Positions 55,831 to 64,000 of a stretch of DNA of 64,000 nt are shown piece after piece. Each line of letters opens with the position of its first letter. The stretch's first letter is position 1. The stretch covers positions 1 through 64,000 of the forward strand of contig NZ_JALDAX010000002.1 of NCBI RefSeq assembly GCF_022698145.1. The letters are read 5' to 3'. Source of the DNA: Streptomyces spinosisporus (GTDB lineage Bacteria; Actinomycetota; Actinomycetes; Streptomycetales; Streptomycetaceae). The position numbers and the translations under genes were made by a program. The notes beneath the pieces were generated by a model. The model saw only the letters and a program-made list of their open reading frames with translations, was not told the DNA's origin and did not search any database.

Positions 55831-55841
55831 ACGTCGAATCA
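55831..55841. promoter_or_regulatory. ArsR2 operator site 3 (half-site)
   Basis: ACGTCGAATCA, identical to 11 bases of site 1 (55711-55721). It lies just before the ribosome site of the flavoprotein gene. Confidence 0.5.
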
Positions 55842-55853
55842 AAGGGGAGCACA

Positions 55854-57219
55854 GTGAACGCGTCCACCACCGACCAGCTACCCGCCGTGGTCATCGGAGC
55901 CGGTCCCATAGGCCTGGCCGCCGCCGCTCACCTCGTCGAGCGCGGCCTCGAAGCGCTGGTCCTCGAAGCCGGACCCTCAGCCGCGACCGCCGTACGCGAC
56001 TGGATGCACGTCCGGCTGTTCTCTCCGTGGGCGGAAGTCACCGACCCTGCCGCCGAAAAGCTCCTCGCCCCCACCGGCTGGAGCCGCCCCGACGGCGCCA
56101 CCTACCCCACCGGCGGCGACTGGGCGGAGCTCTACCTCCAGCCCCTCGCCGACGTCCTGGGCGACAAGGTTCGATACGGCGCGACCGTGACCGGCGTGGC
56201 CCGCGCGGGACGGGACCGCATCGTCGACGCCGATCGCGACCAGCAGCCCTTCACCGTCCACATCCAGACGGCCGACGGTCGCGAGGAGCGCCTCACCGCG
56301 CGCGCCGTCATCGACGCCTCCGGCACGTGGGCCATCCCCAGCCCCATGGGTGCCGACGGTCTGCCCGCCCTCGGCGAGAAGACGGCAGCCGACCGGATCT
56401 CCTACCGCGTACCCGACCTCAAAAACCCCACCGCCCGCGCCCGGTACGCGGGCAAGCGCACCGCCGTCATCGGCTCCGGGGCCTCCGCCTTCACCGCACT
56501 CGCCCACCTCGCCGACCTGGCCACCGACGAGCCGGGCACGCACACGGCGTGGATCCTGCGCCGCGGCATCGGCGCCAGTACCTACGGCGGCGGCGAAGCC
56601 GACCAGCTCCCCGCTCGCGGAGCTTTGGGCCTGCGCGCCAAGGCAGCCGTCGACGCCGGTCACGCCGGCGCGGTCACGGGCTTCCGCACGCAGGCAGTCG
56701 AACGCGAGGGTGACCGGCTCGTGCTCGTCGCCGAGGACGGCCGCCGTCTGGACCCCGTCGACGAGGTCATCGTGCTGACCGGCTTCCGCCCCGACCTGTC
56801 CTTCCTCTCCGAGGTCCGCCTCGGCCTCGACGAGCGCCTCCAGGCCCCGACCGCCCTGGCCCCGCTCATCGACCCCAACGTCCACTCCTGCGGCACCGTC
56901 TACCCCCACGGCGCCAACGAGCTCTTCCCACCCCGAACAGGGCGTCTATCTGGTCGGCATGAAGTCCTACGGCCGCGCTCCGACCTTCCTGGCCATGACC
57001 GGCTACGAGCAGGTCCGCTCCATCGCCGCCGCCATCGCCGGCGACCGTGAGGCCGCCGAGCGGGTGGAACTGACCCTGCCCGAGACCGGTGTGTGCGGCG
57101 GCGCGGGCCTCTACGACGACCCCGACGCGGCCCAGAGTGGCGAAGGCGGCGGCTGCTGCGCCGCCCCGACCACCCTGCAGATCGGCATCGGCGCACCCAC
57201 CACGTCGGGCGGCTGCTGA
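55854..57219 (+). pseudogene. frameshifted FAD-dependent oxidoreductase of the arsenic module
   Basis: About 454 codons in two frames. The first frame starts at GTG 55854 (after AAAGGGGAG) with NAD/FAD loop VVIGAGPIGLAAAAHLVERG, second Rossmann loop AVIGSGASAFTALAHLADLA and VIVLTGFRPDLSF. At GAGCTCTTCCCACCC (near 56925) one T too many shifts the frame; removing it gives ELSHPEQGVYLVGMKSYGR and continues in the frame of 56959-57219, ending with TGVCGGAGLYDDPDA, GGCCAAP and TTSGGC. The Cys-rich tail suits metalloid handling. ArsO-like monooxygenase is a guess. The frameshift may be real or a sequence error. Confidence 0.8.
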
Positions 57220-57426
57220 CGATCTGCCGACTGACAGGCACCCACACCGAGGCCGCGACGAACCCCCTTGCGGTGACGACAATCGGCTCACCCGCTCACG
57301 CCCACGGCAACACAAGGCATGGTCCGCGAAGACCTCACCCTGCTCCGGGCCCCCACCAGCCGGCCTCCGCCGTCGCCGAACCCTCCGCCGACGCGTCAAC
57401 CCACCCGATCGAGACCCACACCCACC

Positions 57427-59406
57427 TCAGTGAGAGTGCCCACTCGCTGCCGCCGTCGGCCCGGCATTCTTCACCGTCAGCGGTAGCAACTTCTTCCCAG
57501 TAGGTCCGATTTGGATGGAAGTGTCCATTTGCGGGCACACCCCGCAGTCAAAACAAGGCGTCCAGCGGCAGTCCTCGACCTCCCTCTCGTCGAGGGAGTC
57601 CTGCCAGTCCTCCCAGAGCCAGTCCTTGTCGAGGCCGGAGTCGAGGTGGTCCCAGGGGAGGACTTCCTCGTAGGTGCGCTCGCGGGTGGTGTACCAGGCG
57701 ACGTCCACGCCGTAGGGGGCGAGGGCCTTGTCGGCGCAGGCCATCCAGCGGTCGTAGGAGAAGTGTTCGCGCCAGCCGTCGAAGCGGCCGCCGTCCTCGT
57801 AGACGGCGCGGATGACCGCGCCCACCCGTCGGTCGCCGCGCGACAGCAGGCCCTCGACGATGCCAGGCTTGCCGTCGTGGTAGCGGAAGCCGATCGAGCG
57901 GCCGTACTTCTTGTCGCCGCGGATCTTGTTCCGGAGCTTTTCGAGACGCGCGTCCGTCTCCTCCGCCGACAGCTGCGGGGCCCACTGGAAGGGGGTGTGG
58001 GGCTTGGGGACGAAGCCGCCGATCGAGACCGTGCAGCGGATGTCGTTCTGGCCGGAGACCTTGCGGCCCTCGGCGATCACGTTCATCGCCATGTCGGCGA
58101 TCTGCAGCACGTCCTCGTCCGTCTCCGTGGGCAGGCCGCACATGAAGTACAGCTTCACCTGGCGCCAGCCGTTGCCGTAGGCGGTGGAGACGGTCCTGAT
58201 CAGGTCCTCTTCCGAGACCATCTTGTTGATGACCTTGCGCATGCGCTCGGAGCCGCCCTCGGGCGCGAAGGTCAGGCCCGAGCGGCGGCCGTTGCGCGTC
58301 AGTTCGTTCGCCAGGTCCACGTTGAAGGCGTCCACGCGCGTGGAGGGGAGGGACAGGCCGATCTTGTCCTCCTCGTACCGGTCCGCCAGGCCCTTCGCGA
58401 TGTCGCCGATCTCCGAGTGGTCCGCGCTCGACAACGACAGCAGGCCCACCTCCTCGAAGCCTGTCGCCTTCAGGCCCTTGTCCACCATCTCGCCGATGCC
58501 GGTGATGGAGCGCTCGCGGACCGGGCGGGTGATCATGCCCGCCTGGCAGAAGCGGCAGCCGCGCGTGCAGCCGCGGAAGATCTCCACCGACATGCGCTCG
58601 TGGACCGTCTCCGCCAGGGGGACCAGGGGCTGCTTGGGGTACGGCCACTCGTCGAGGTCCATCACCGTGTGCTTCGACACGCGCCACGGGACGCCCGACC
58701 GGGCCGGGACCACACGGGCGATACGGCCGTCCGGCAGGTACTCGACGTTGTAGAAGGCCGGGATGTACACCGAACCGGTCTTGGCGAGGCGGAGCAGGAC
58801 CTCCTCGCGGCCGCCGGGCCGGCCCTCCGCCTTCCAAGCGCGGATGATCTCCGTCATGTCCAGCACGGCCTGCTCGCCGTCGCCGATGATCGCCGCGTCG
58901 ATGAAGTCGGCGATCGGCTCGGGGTTGAAGGCCGCGTGGCCGCCCGCCAGCACGATCGGGTCGTCGAGGCCGCGGTCCTTGGACTCCAGCGGGATGCCGG
59001 CCAGGTCCAGGGCCGTCAGCATGTTGGTGTAGCCCAGCTCCGTGGAGAAGGACAGGCCGAACACGTCGAAGGCCTTCACCGGGCGGTGGCTGTCCACCGT
59101 GAACTGCGGGACGCCGTGCTCCCGCATCAGGGACTCCAGGTCCGGCCACACGCTGTACGTGCGCTCGGCGAGGACGCCCTTCTGCTCGTTCAGGACCTCG
59201 TAGAGGATCATGACGCCCTGGTTGGGCAGACCGACCTCGTAGGCGTCCGGGTACATCAGCGCCCAGCGCACGTCGCAGGACTCCCACAGCTTGACCGTGG
59301 AGTTGAGCTCTCCACCGACGTACTGGATCGGCTTCTGCACGTGCGGGAGCAGAGCTTCGAGCTGCGGGAACACAGACTCGGCGGCCGCAGTGACTTCGGC
59401 AGGCAT
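57427..59406 (-). CDS. TIGR03960-type radical SAM protein
   Basis: 659 residues. N-terminal B12-binding-like domain (LMYPDAYEVGLPNQGVMILY, GHAAFNPEP, GDGEQAVLDM), then the radical SAM core with FRGCTRGCRFCQAGM (CxxxCxxC) and the SAM segment FAPEGGSERMRKVINK. The C-terminus carries a CRWTPCFDCGVCPQMD cluster. Its substrate is unknown. It is normally followed directly by the DUF2344 gene, which here is 12 kb downstream at 44639. Confidence 0.92.
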   Translation of the reverse strand: MPAEVTAAAESVFPQLEALLPHVQKPIQYVGGELNSTVKLWESCDVRWALMYPDAYEVGLPNQGVMILYEVLNEQKGVLAERTYSVWPDLESLMREHGVPQFTVDSHRPVKAFDVFGLSFSTELGYTNMLTALDLAGIPLESKDRGLDDPIVLAGGHAAFNPEPIADFIDAAIIGDGEQAVLDMTEIIRAWKAEGRPGGREEVLLRLAKTGSVYIPAFYNVEYLPDGRIARVVPARSGVPWRVSKHTVMDLDEWPYPKQPLVPLAETVHERMSVEIFRGCTRGCRFCQAGMITRPVRERSITGIGEMVDKGLKATGFEEVGLLSLSSADHSEIGDIAKGLADRYEEDKIGLSLPSTRVDAFNVDLANELTRNGRRSGLTFAPEGGSERMRKVINKMVSEEDLIRTVSTAYGNGWRQVKLYFMCGLPTETDEDVLQIADMAMNVIAEGRKVSGQNDIRCTVSIGGFVPKPHTPFQWAPQLSAEETDARLEKLRNKIRGDKKYGRSIGFRYHDGKPGIVEGLLSRGDRRVGAVIRAVYEDGGRFDGWREHFSYDRWMACADKALAPYGVDVAWYTTRERTYEEVLPWDHLDSGLDKDWLWEDWQDSLDEREVEDCRWTPCFDCGVCPQMDTSIQIGPTGKKLLPLTVKNAGPTAAASGHSH

Positions 59407-59531
59407 CTCGCGAACCTTCGTGGGCTGGGACTGATCGGACAGGGGTGACCATCTAGCCTAACGCGACCGAACGACCCCCCGAACCGCCCGCACTCCCCCG
59501 ACGGCCACCCCGGACCGCCTGAACCGCCCTC

Positions 59532-61076
59532 TCAGACCCCCATCCCGTCCACGACCTCCTCCCACGCCCCCGCCAGCGCCGCCTCGTCCGCCGCCGCGCG
59601 TGCCTCCTCGCGGCCGTAGAGCACTCCGTAGGTGAACGTGCTCTCCCCCGCCGCGTGCGCCACGGCGGACAGCTCGCGCAGGGTCTCGCGGGCCATGACG
59701 CTGTCCTGGTGGTCGCCGAGCAGGTTCTGCAGGGACTTCATCGACTTGGTCAGCGCGGTCGCCGGGCCGCCGAGGGCGGGCGCGGCCGCCTCCGCCGAGT
59801 ACCGCGTCCGCTTGGCCTTCTTGCGCGCCTCGTGCAGGGCGAGGTCGCGGTCGTGGCCGGCCGCCGCGGCGAGGGCCTCCTCCACCCGGTCGGACAGCTT
59901 CCCGAAGTCCTTCCGTACGGCCTTGGCGATCACCTTCTCCGGGCGGTCCGCGGCGGCCCGGAGCAGCGGCGGCTCGTCGACCAGCGCGTCGAGGGTGTCG
60001 AGCAGCGTCAGATACCGCTGGGAGTCCAGTACGCCGGTCAGCCGCCGGCGCGATCCGCCGCGCCGGGCGTTGGTCCAGGTGTGCAGCCGGGTGCGGACCG
60101 GGCCGGAGAGCAGGGTCCCCGGCAGCTCGTCGAGACCGGCCGTGAGGCGTTCGGTCAGGACCTCCGCGTCCCGGTCCACCCCGAGCTCACCGGCCAGCCA
60201 CTTCAGCTCCTCGCCGACGGCGTCGGTGACGGTCCGGTCGAGCACCTTGCCGTAGGAGCGGAAGGCGCTGCGCATCCGCCGGGTGGCGACGCGCATGCGG
60301 TGCACGGAGTCGTACACGTCCTGCCGTACGGCCGGATCGAGTGCCATGAGGGCGTCGCGCTGCTCACGGACATAGGCGAGGACATGATCGCCCGCGGTCT
60401 TCGGGGCCCGGGGCTTCTTCTGCTTCTTCGTGCCGCCCTTCGTCTTCTTCCTGCCGTCCTTCGACGTCGAAGCAGGCTCGGGCGCCGTCTCCGCCAGCGC
60501 CCGGGCCAGCTTCGACGACGACGCGGAGGGCCGTACGCCCGCCTCGCGCAGCCGTGCGTCGACCTGGTCGAGGAAGGCCGGGTCGCCGCCGTCGGCGAGC
60601 TCCACCTCCAGTTCGGTCCACTGGGCGACTCCGCCGTCGCCGGTGAGCCGCTCCGCATGTACGGCGTCCACGGCGACCTCGGCCAGCAGGCGTCCCCCGG
60701 CGTCCACGAGGTCGCGGATGTCCCGGTCGGAGCGGAGCCGGACCACGGGCCGCAGTTCGGCCCCGCGGACCCTGGAGCGGAGCAGGGCGGCGAGGCCGGC
60801 CGGGAGGGTGTCGGAGAGCGGGGCGTGGATCTCGTCGCGGACGCCGGGGCCGACGGGGAACTTCAGGTGCCAGCCCGCGTCGGAGCCGCCGGTGCGGCGG
60901 CGCAGTGTGATCGCGGCGGCGGCCAGGCGTTCGTCGGCGGTGTCGTAGTAGGTGGCGTCCAGATGGGCGACGCCCTTGTCGACGACGGCGTCGACGCCGG
61001 CGACGCCGGTCAGGTCGGGCAGGCCGCTGTCGTCGGACTCGTATTTCCGCTCGATCTCGCGCTTGGTGTCCGCCAT
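59532..61076 (-). CDS. CYTH-CHAD domain protein
   Basis: 514 residues. The N-terminal CYTH domain starts REIERKYES (ExExK) and folds as a triphosphate tunnel (TLRRRTGGSDAGWHLKFPVG). A Lys/Pro linker (KKTKGGTKKQKKPRAPKT) leads to the CHAD domain with VHRMRVATRRMRSAFRSYGK and ARKKAKRTRYSAEAAAP, both polyphosphate-binding helices. Such proteins bind or act on inorganic polyphosphate or triphosphate. The ATG at 61076 was chosen because MADTKREIERK begins the domain. Confidence 0.92.
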   Translation of the reverse strand: MADTKREIERKYESDDSGLPDLTGVAGVDAVVDKGVAHLDATYYDTADERLAAAAITLRRRTGGSDAGWHLKFPVGPGVRDEIHAPLSDTLPAGLAALLRSRVRGAELRPVVRLRSDRDIRDLVDAGGRLLAEVAVDAVHAERLTGDGGVAQWTELEVELADGGDPAFLDQVDARLREAGVRPSASSSKLARALAETAPEPASTSKDGRKKTKGGTKKQKKPRAPKTAGDHVLAYVREQRDALMALDPAVRQDVYDSVHRMRVATRRMRSAFRSYGKVLDRTVTDAVGEELKWLAGELGVDRDAEVLTERLTAGLDELPGTLLSGPVRTRLHTWTNARRGGSRRRLTGVLDSQRYLTLLDTLDALVDEPPLLRAAADRPEKVIAKAVRKDFGKLSDRVEEALAAAAGHDRDLALHEARKKAKRTRYSAEAAAPALGGPATALTKSMKSLQNLLGDHQDSVMARETLRELSAVAHAAGESTFTYGVLYGREEARAAADEAALAGAWEEVVDGMGV

Positions 61077-61166
61077 GTGCCGAATGTAATGGGATTCATC
61101 CGGGAGGGGCAGGGCCGCTCCCGGATGAATCCCGGGGAAACACGGGTACAACAGGCGGTTCGCCAG

Positions 61167-61219
61167 GCCGACATGGGCCTGGCTACGCCGACATGAGCCT
61201 GGCTACGCCGACATGGGCC
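61167..61219. repeat. 20-bp tandem repeat across the rodA stop codon
   Basis: Two full units of GCCGACATG(G/A)GCCTGGCTAC at 61167 and 61187 and a third partial at 61207. The period is not a multiple of three. The rodA stop (61203-61205) is inside the second unit, so the repeats reach beyond the gene. Confidence 0.85.
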
Positions 61220-62402
61220 GCTGTGCGGTGATGGACTGCAGCAGCCCCACCGCCATCCACACGGCGAACATCGACGAGCCGCCGTAGGAGACGAACGGCA
61301 GCGGCAGGCCGGTCACCGGCATGATGCCGAGGGTCATTCCGACGTTCTCGAAGACCTGGAAGGCGAACCAGGCGACGATCCCGGCGGCGACGACCGTGCC
61401 GTAGAGCTCGGTCGAGTCGCGGGCGATGCGGCAGGCCCGCCACAGGATCACGCCGAGGAGCACGATGATCAGGCCGGCGCCGACGAAGCCGAGCTCCTCC
61501 CCCGCGACCGTGAAGACGAAGTCCGTCTGCTGCTCGGGCACGAACTGGCCGGTGGTCTGCGAGCCGTGGAAGAGGCCCGCGCCGGTCAGTCCGCCCGAAC
61601 CGATGGCGATCCGGGCCTGGTTGGTGTTGTAGCCGACGCCCGCCGGGTCGAGCGCGGGGTTGGCGAAGGCCGCGAAGCGGTTGATCTGGTAGTCGTCCAG
61701 GACGTGCAGCTGCCATACGGCAATGGCGCCGACGGCGCCGGCGGTGATGAGGCCGAACACCCAGCGGTTGGAGGCGCCGGAGGCGAGCAGCACTCCGAGG
61801 ATGATGATCACCATGACCATGACCGACCCGAGGTCCGGCATCAGCAGGACGATCAGTATCGGTACGGCGGCCAGGCCGAGGGCCTGCAGCACGGTGCGGT
61901 TGTCGGGGTAGGTCTTGTCGCCCGCGTCGACGCGGGCGGCCAGCAGCATCGCCATGCCCAGGATGATCGTGATCTTCACGAACTCCGAGGGCTGCAGGGA
62001 GAAGCCGCCGCCGAGCACGATCCAGGAGTGCGCGCCGTTGACCGTGGAGCCCAGCGGGGTGAGCACCAGCAGGATCAGCAGGACCGAGAGGCCGTACAGG
62101 ATCGGGATGGCGGTGCGCAGGGCGCGGTGGCCGATCCAGACCGTGACGACCATCAGGGCGAAGCCGATGCCGGTGTTCATCAGGTGCCGGATGAGGAAGT
62201 AGTACGGGTCGCCCTGGTTGATCTCGGTGCGGTTGCGGGTGGCCGAGTAGACCAGGACCGTGCCGATCAGCGACAGCGCGATCGCGGCGAGCAGTATCGG
62301 CCAGTCGAGTCGGCGGGCGAGGGAGTCGCGGGCGAAGACCCGTGTCCAGCCCGCGCGCCGCGGTCCGTACCCGGAGACGGAGAAGCCGTTGGCACCGGTC
62401 AT
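61203..62402 (-). CDS. rodA: RodA/FtsW SEDS peptidoglycan glycosyltransferase
   Basis: 399 residues with about ten membrane helices. SEDS signatures: GGGFSLQPSEFVKITIIL, FVPEQQTDFVFTVAGEELGF and GLPLPFVSYGGSSM. Polymerises lipid II, paired with PBP2. Overlaps the pbp2 stop by 4 bp. In Streptomyces this sporulation-linked copy sits in the mre cluster, whose remaining genes would lie beyond the window. Confidence 0.95.
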   Translation of the reverse strand: MTGANGFSVSGYGPRRAGWTRVFARDSLARRLDWPILLAAIALSLIGTVLVYSATRNRTEINQGDPYYFLIRHLMNTGIGFALMVVTVWIGHRALRTAIPILYGLSVLLILLVLTPLGSTVNGAHSWIVLGGGFSLQPSEFVKITIILGMAMLLAARVDAGDKTYPDNRTVLQALGLAAVPILIVLLMPDLGSVMVMVIIILGVLLASGASNRWVFGLITAGAVGAIAVWQLHVLDDYQINRFAAFANPALDPAGVGYNTNQARIAIGSGGLTGAGLFHGSQTTGQFVPEQQTDFVFTVAGEELGFVGAGLIIVLLGVILWRACRIARDSTELYGTVVAAGIVAWFAFQVFENVGMTLGIMPVTGLPLPFVSYGGSSMFAVWMAVGLLQSITAQRPMSA

Positions 62403-64000
62403 GTGAGCATCCTCCGGCTGCCTCGCCTGCGCGGCCGCCTGCGGGTGTTCCGGTTGGTCGAGGTGGGTGTGGCCGTGGTGGCGCCCGGCTGGGTCTCGTC
62501 CGGCGGGGTCTCACCCTGCCGCTGGGCCTTCTTCAGGTCCTTGACGGGGTCCTTGGCGACCTTCGGGGAGTCGATCGTGCCGTCGGTCTTGACCTTGGGC
62601 AGGCCCTTCTGCGGGGTGGGCAGCAGCGCCTTCTTCTTGTCGATGGAGCCGTCGCCCTGGACGCCGTAGAGGGCGCTGTAGATGTTGCGGACGGCCTCAC
62701 CGGAGGCGCCCGAACCCGTACCGGCCTGGGCGATGGTCATGATGACCGTGTAGTCCTTGGAGTACGTGGCGAGCCATGAGGTGGTCTGCTTGCCGTAGAC
62801 CTCGGCGGTACCGGTCTTGGCGTGCAGCGTGATCTTGTCCTGCGGCCAGCCCTGGAACTTCCAGGCGGCGGTACCGCTGGTGACCACGCCCGCGAGGGCC
62901 TTGTCGATGCCCTTGTGCGTGGCCTGGCTGATCGGGAGCTTCGCCTTGACCTTCGGCTTGATCTCCTTGACCGTCTTGCCGTCGGCGCTGATGATCGCCT
63001 TGCCGATGGTGGGGACGTACTCGGTGCCGCCGTTGGCGAGCGCGCCGTAGATCATGGCCTCCTGGATCGGCGTGAGCAGGGTGTCGCCCTGGCCGATGGA
63101 GTAGTTGATCGAGTCGCCCTCGCGCATCTTGTTGCCCTCGAGGCAGTTCTCGTAGGCGATCTTCTCGACGTAACTGCCGTTCTTCTTGCCGGACTTGCAC
63201 CAGGCGTCCTTGTTGGCCTCCCAGTAGTCCTGCTTCCACTGGCGGTCCGGGACGCGGCCGGTGACCTCGTTCGGGAGGTCGATGCCGGTCTCCTTGCCGA
63301 GGCCGAACTGGTGGGCCGCCTTGTAGAAGTAGTCCTTGGGCTGGCCCTTCTTGGGGTTGATGCCGCCGTCCTTCTTCCACTCGCGGTCGGCGAGGCCGTA
63401 GAAGACGGTGTCGCAGGAGACCTCGAGCGCCCGGCCCAGCGAGATGGGGCCGAAGCTCTCGCCCTCGAAGTTCTTGAAGACCTGGCCGCCCACCGAGTAC
63501 GAGCTGGTGCAGGGGTAGCCGCCGTCCCACTCGTAGCCGGCCTCGACAGCGGCGGCCGTGGAGACCACCTTGAAGGTCGAACCGGGCGCGGACTGACCCT
63601 GTATGGCGCGGTTCAGCAGCGGGTAGTCGGAACCCTTGCCGGTGAGCTTCTGGTAGTCCTTGGCGGAGATGCCGCCGACCCAGACGTTCGGGTCGTAGGT
63701 CGGCGCGGACGCCATGGCGACGACGCGGCCGGTCTTGGCCTCCATCACGACGACGGCGCCGGAGTCGGCCTTGTAGTTCTCGCCGGTGATCTTGTCGAAC
63801 TGCTTGCGGGCGGCCTTCATCGCCGTGTCCAGCTCGTACTCGGCGACCCGCTGGACGCGGGAGTCGATGCTGGTGACGAGGGTGGAACCGGCCTGGGCGG
63901 GATCGGACTTGGCCTTGCCGATGACGCGCCCGAGGTTGTCCACCTCGTAGCGGGTGACGCCGGCCTTGCCGCGCAGCTCCTTGTCGTACTGGCGCTCCAG
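62399..64000 (-). CDS. class B penicillin-binding protein 2, 3' part
   Basis: 533 codons present; the 5' end is cut by the window edge. Transpeptidase motifs: GQSAPGSTFKVV (SxxK), SINYSIGQG (SxN) and HAKTGTAEV (KTG). SIDSRVQRVAEYELDTAMK and MEAKTGRVVAMASAPTYD open the domain. The C-terminus is a Pro/Thr/Arg-rich tail ending RRRGSRRMLT. Partner of RodA in peptidoglycan synthesis, coupled by ATGA overlap. Confidence 0.96.
   Translation of the reverse strand: MERQYDKELRGKAGVTRYEVDNLGRVIGKAKSDPAQAGSTLVTSIDSRVQRVAEYELDTAMKAARKQFDKITGENYKADSGAVVVMEAKTGRVVAMASAPTYDPNVWVGGISAKDYQKLTGKGSDYPLLNRAIQGQSAPGSTFKVVSTAAAVEAGYEWDGGYPCTSSYSVGGQVFKNFEGESFGPISLGRALEVSCDTVFYGLADREWKKDGGINPKKGQPKDYFYKAAHQFGLGKETGIDLPNEVTGRVPDRQWKQDYWEANKDAWCKSGKKNGSYVEKIAYENCLEGNKMREGDSINYSIGQGDTLLTPIQEAMIYGALANGGTEYVPTIGKAIISADGKTVKEIKPKVKAKLPISQATHKGIDKALAGVVTSGTAAWKFQGWPQDKITLHAKTGTAEVYGKQTTSWLATYSKDYTVIMTIAQAGTGSGASGEAVRNIYSALYGVQGDGSIDKKKALLPTPQKGLPKVKTDGTIDSPKVAKDPVKDLKKAQRQGETPPDETQPGATTATPTSTNRNTRRRPRRRGSRRMLT

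Overview
The window is very GC-rich DNA with the gene content and style of a Streptomyces chromosome: GTG and TTG starts are common, codon third positions are G or C, and synteny markers such as comEA-comEC-holA, rsfS-LCP-nadD, proBA, rplU-rpmA-obg, a very large RNase E/G and rodA-pbp2 are present. No plasmid, phage or CRISPR signature was seen. Most genes lie on the minus strand.

Region 1 (1-9.1 kb): the end of an acyl-CoA carboxylase carboxyltransferase gene with its epsilon subunit, then on the minus strand holA, an arylamine N-acetyltransferase, the DNA-uptake-type pair comEC/comEA, a DegV lipid-binding protein and a small membrane protein. Region 2 (9.1-17.6 kb): leuS with a leader that looks like a leucine-codon attenuator; a plus-strand redox pair (six-helix bis-heme-type membrane protein plus a NuoF-like flavoprotein fused to a 3Fe-4S ferredoxin); two identical tRNA-Ala(GGC) genes flanking two zinc-ribbon proteins; a histidine phosphatase and rsfS. 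Region 3 (17.6-26.8 kb): LytR-CpsA-Psr protein, nadD, small membrane proteins, an M48 protease, two related single-pass proteins, proA and proB.

Region 4 (26.9-37.6 kb): a cell-wall glycopolymer cluster. It has a pyruvyltransferase, a family 2 glycosyltransferase, a membrane-anchored CDP-polyol phosphotransferase, a fused CDP-ribitol-type cytidylyltransferase/reductase and a sulfotransferase-like protein. A Tat-exported PhoD phosphatase follows. Together they suggest synthesis and decoration of a teichoic-acid-like polymer, next to morphogenesis genes. Region 5 (37.8-45.4 kb): obg, rpmA, rplU, the large RNase E/G and the DUF2344 partner of a radical SAM protein.

Region 6 (45.4-57.4 kb): an accessory stretch between the DUF2344 gene and its usual radical SAM partner (57.4-59.4 kb). 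It holds a repeat-built membrane protein, an HxlR-type regulator diverging from a monooxygenase/SDR/MFS set, several eroded or frameshifted small genes, and an arsenic module (arsenate reductase, two ArsR repressors, an aquaporin and a frameshifted flavoprotein). Region 7 (57.4-64 kb): radical SAM protein, CYTH-CHAD protein, RodA and the 5'-truncated (by the window edge) PBP2 gene.

The most interesting points are the leuS attenuator, the NuoF/ferredoxin/membrane-haem redox pair, the fused ribitol-type enzyme in the wall cluster, and the operator arrays and frameshift in the arsenic island.
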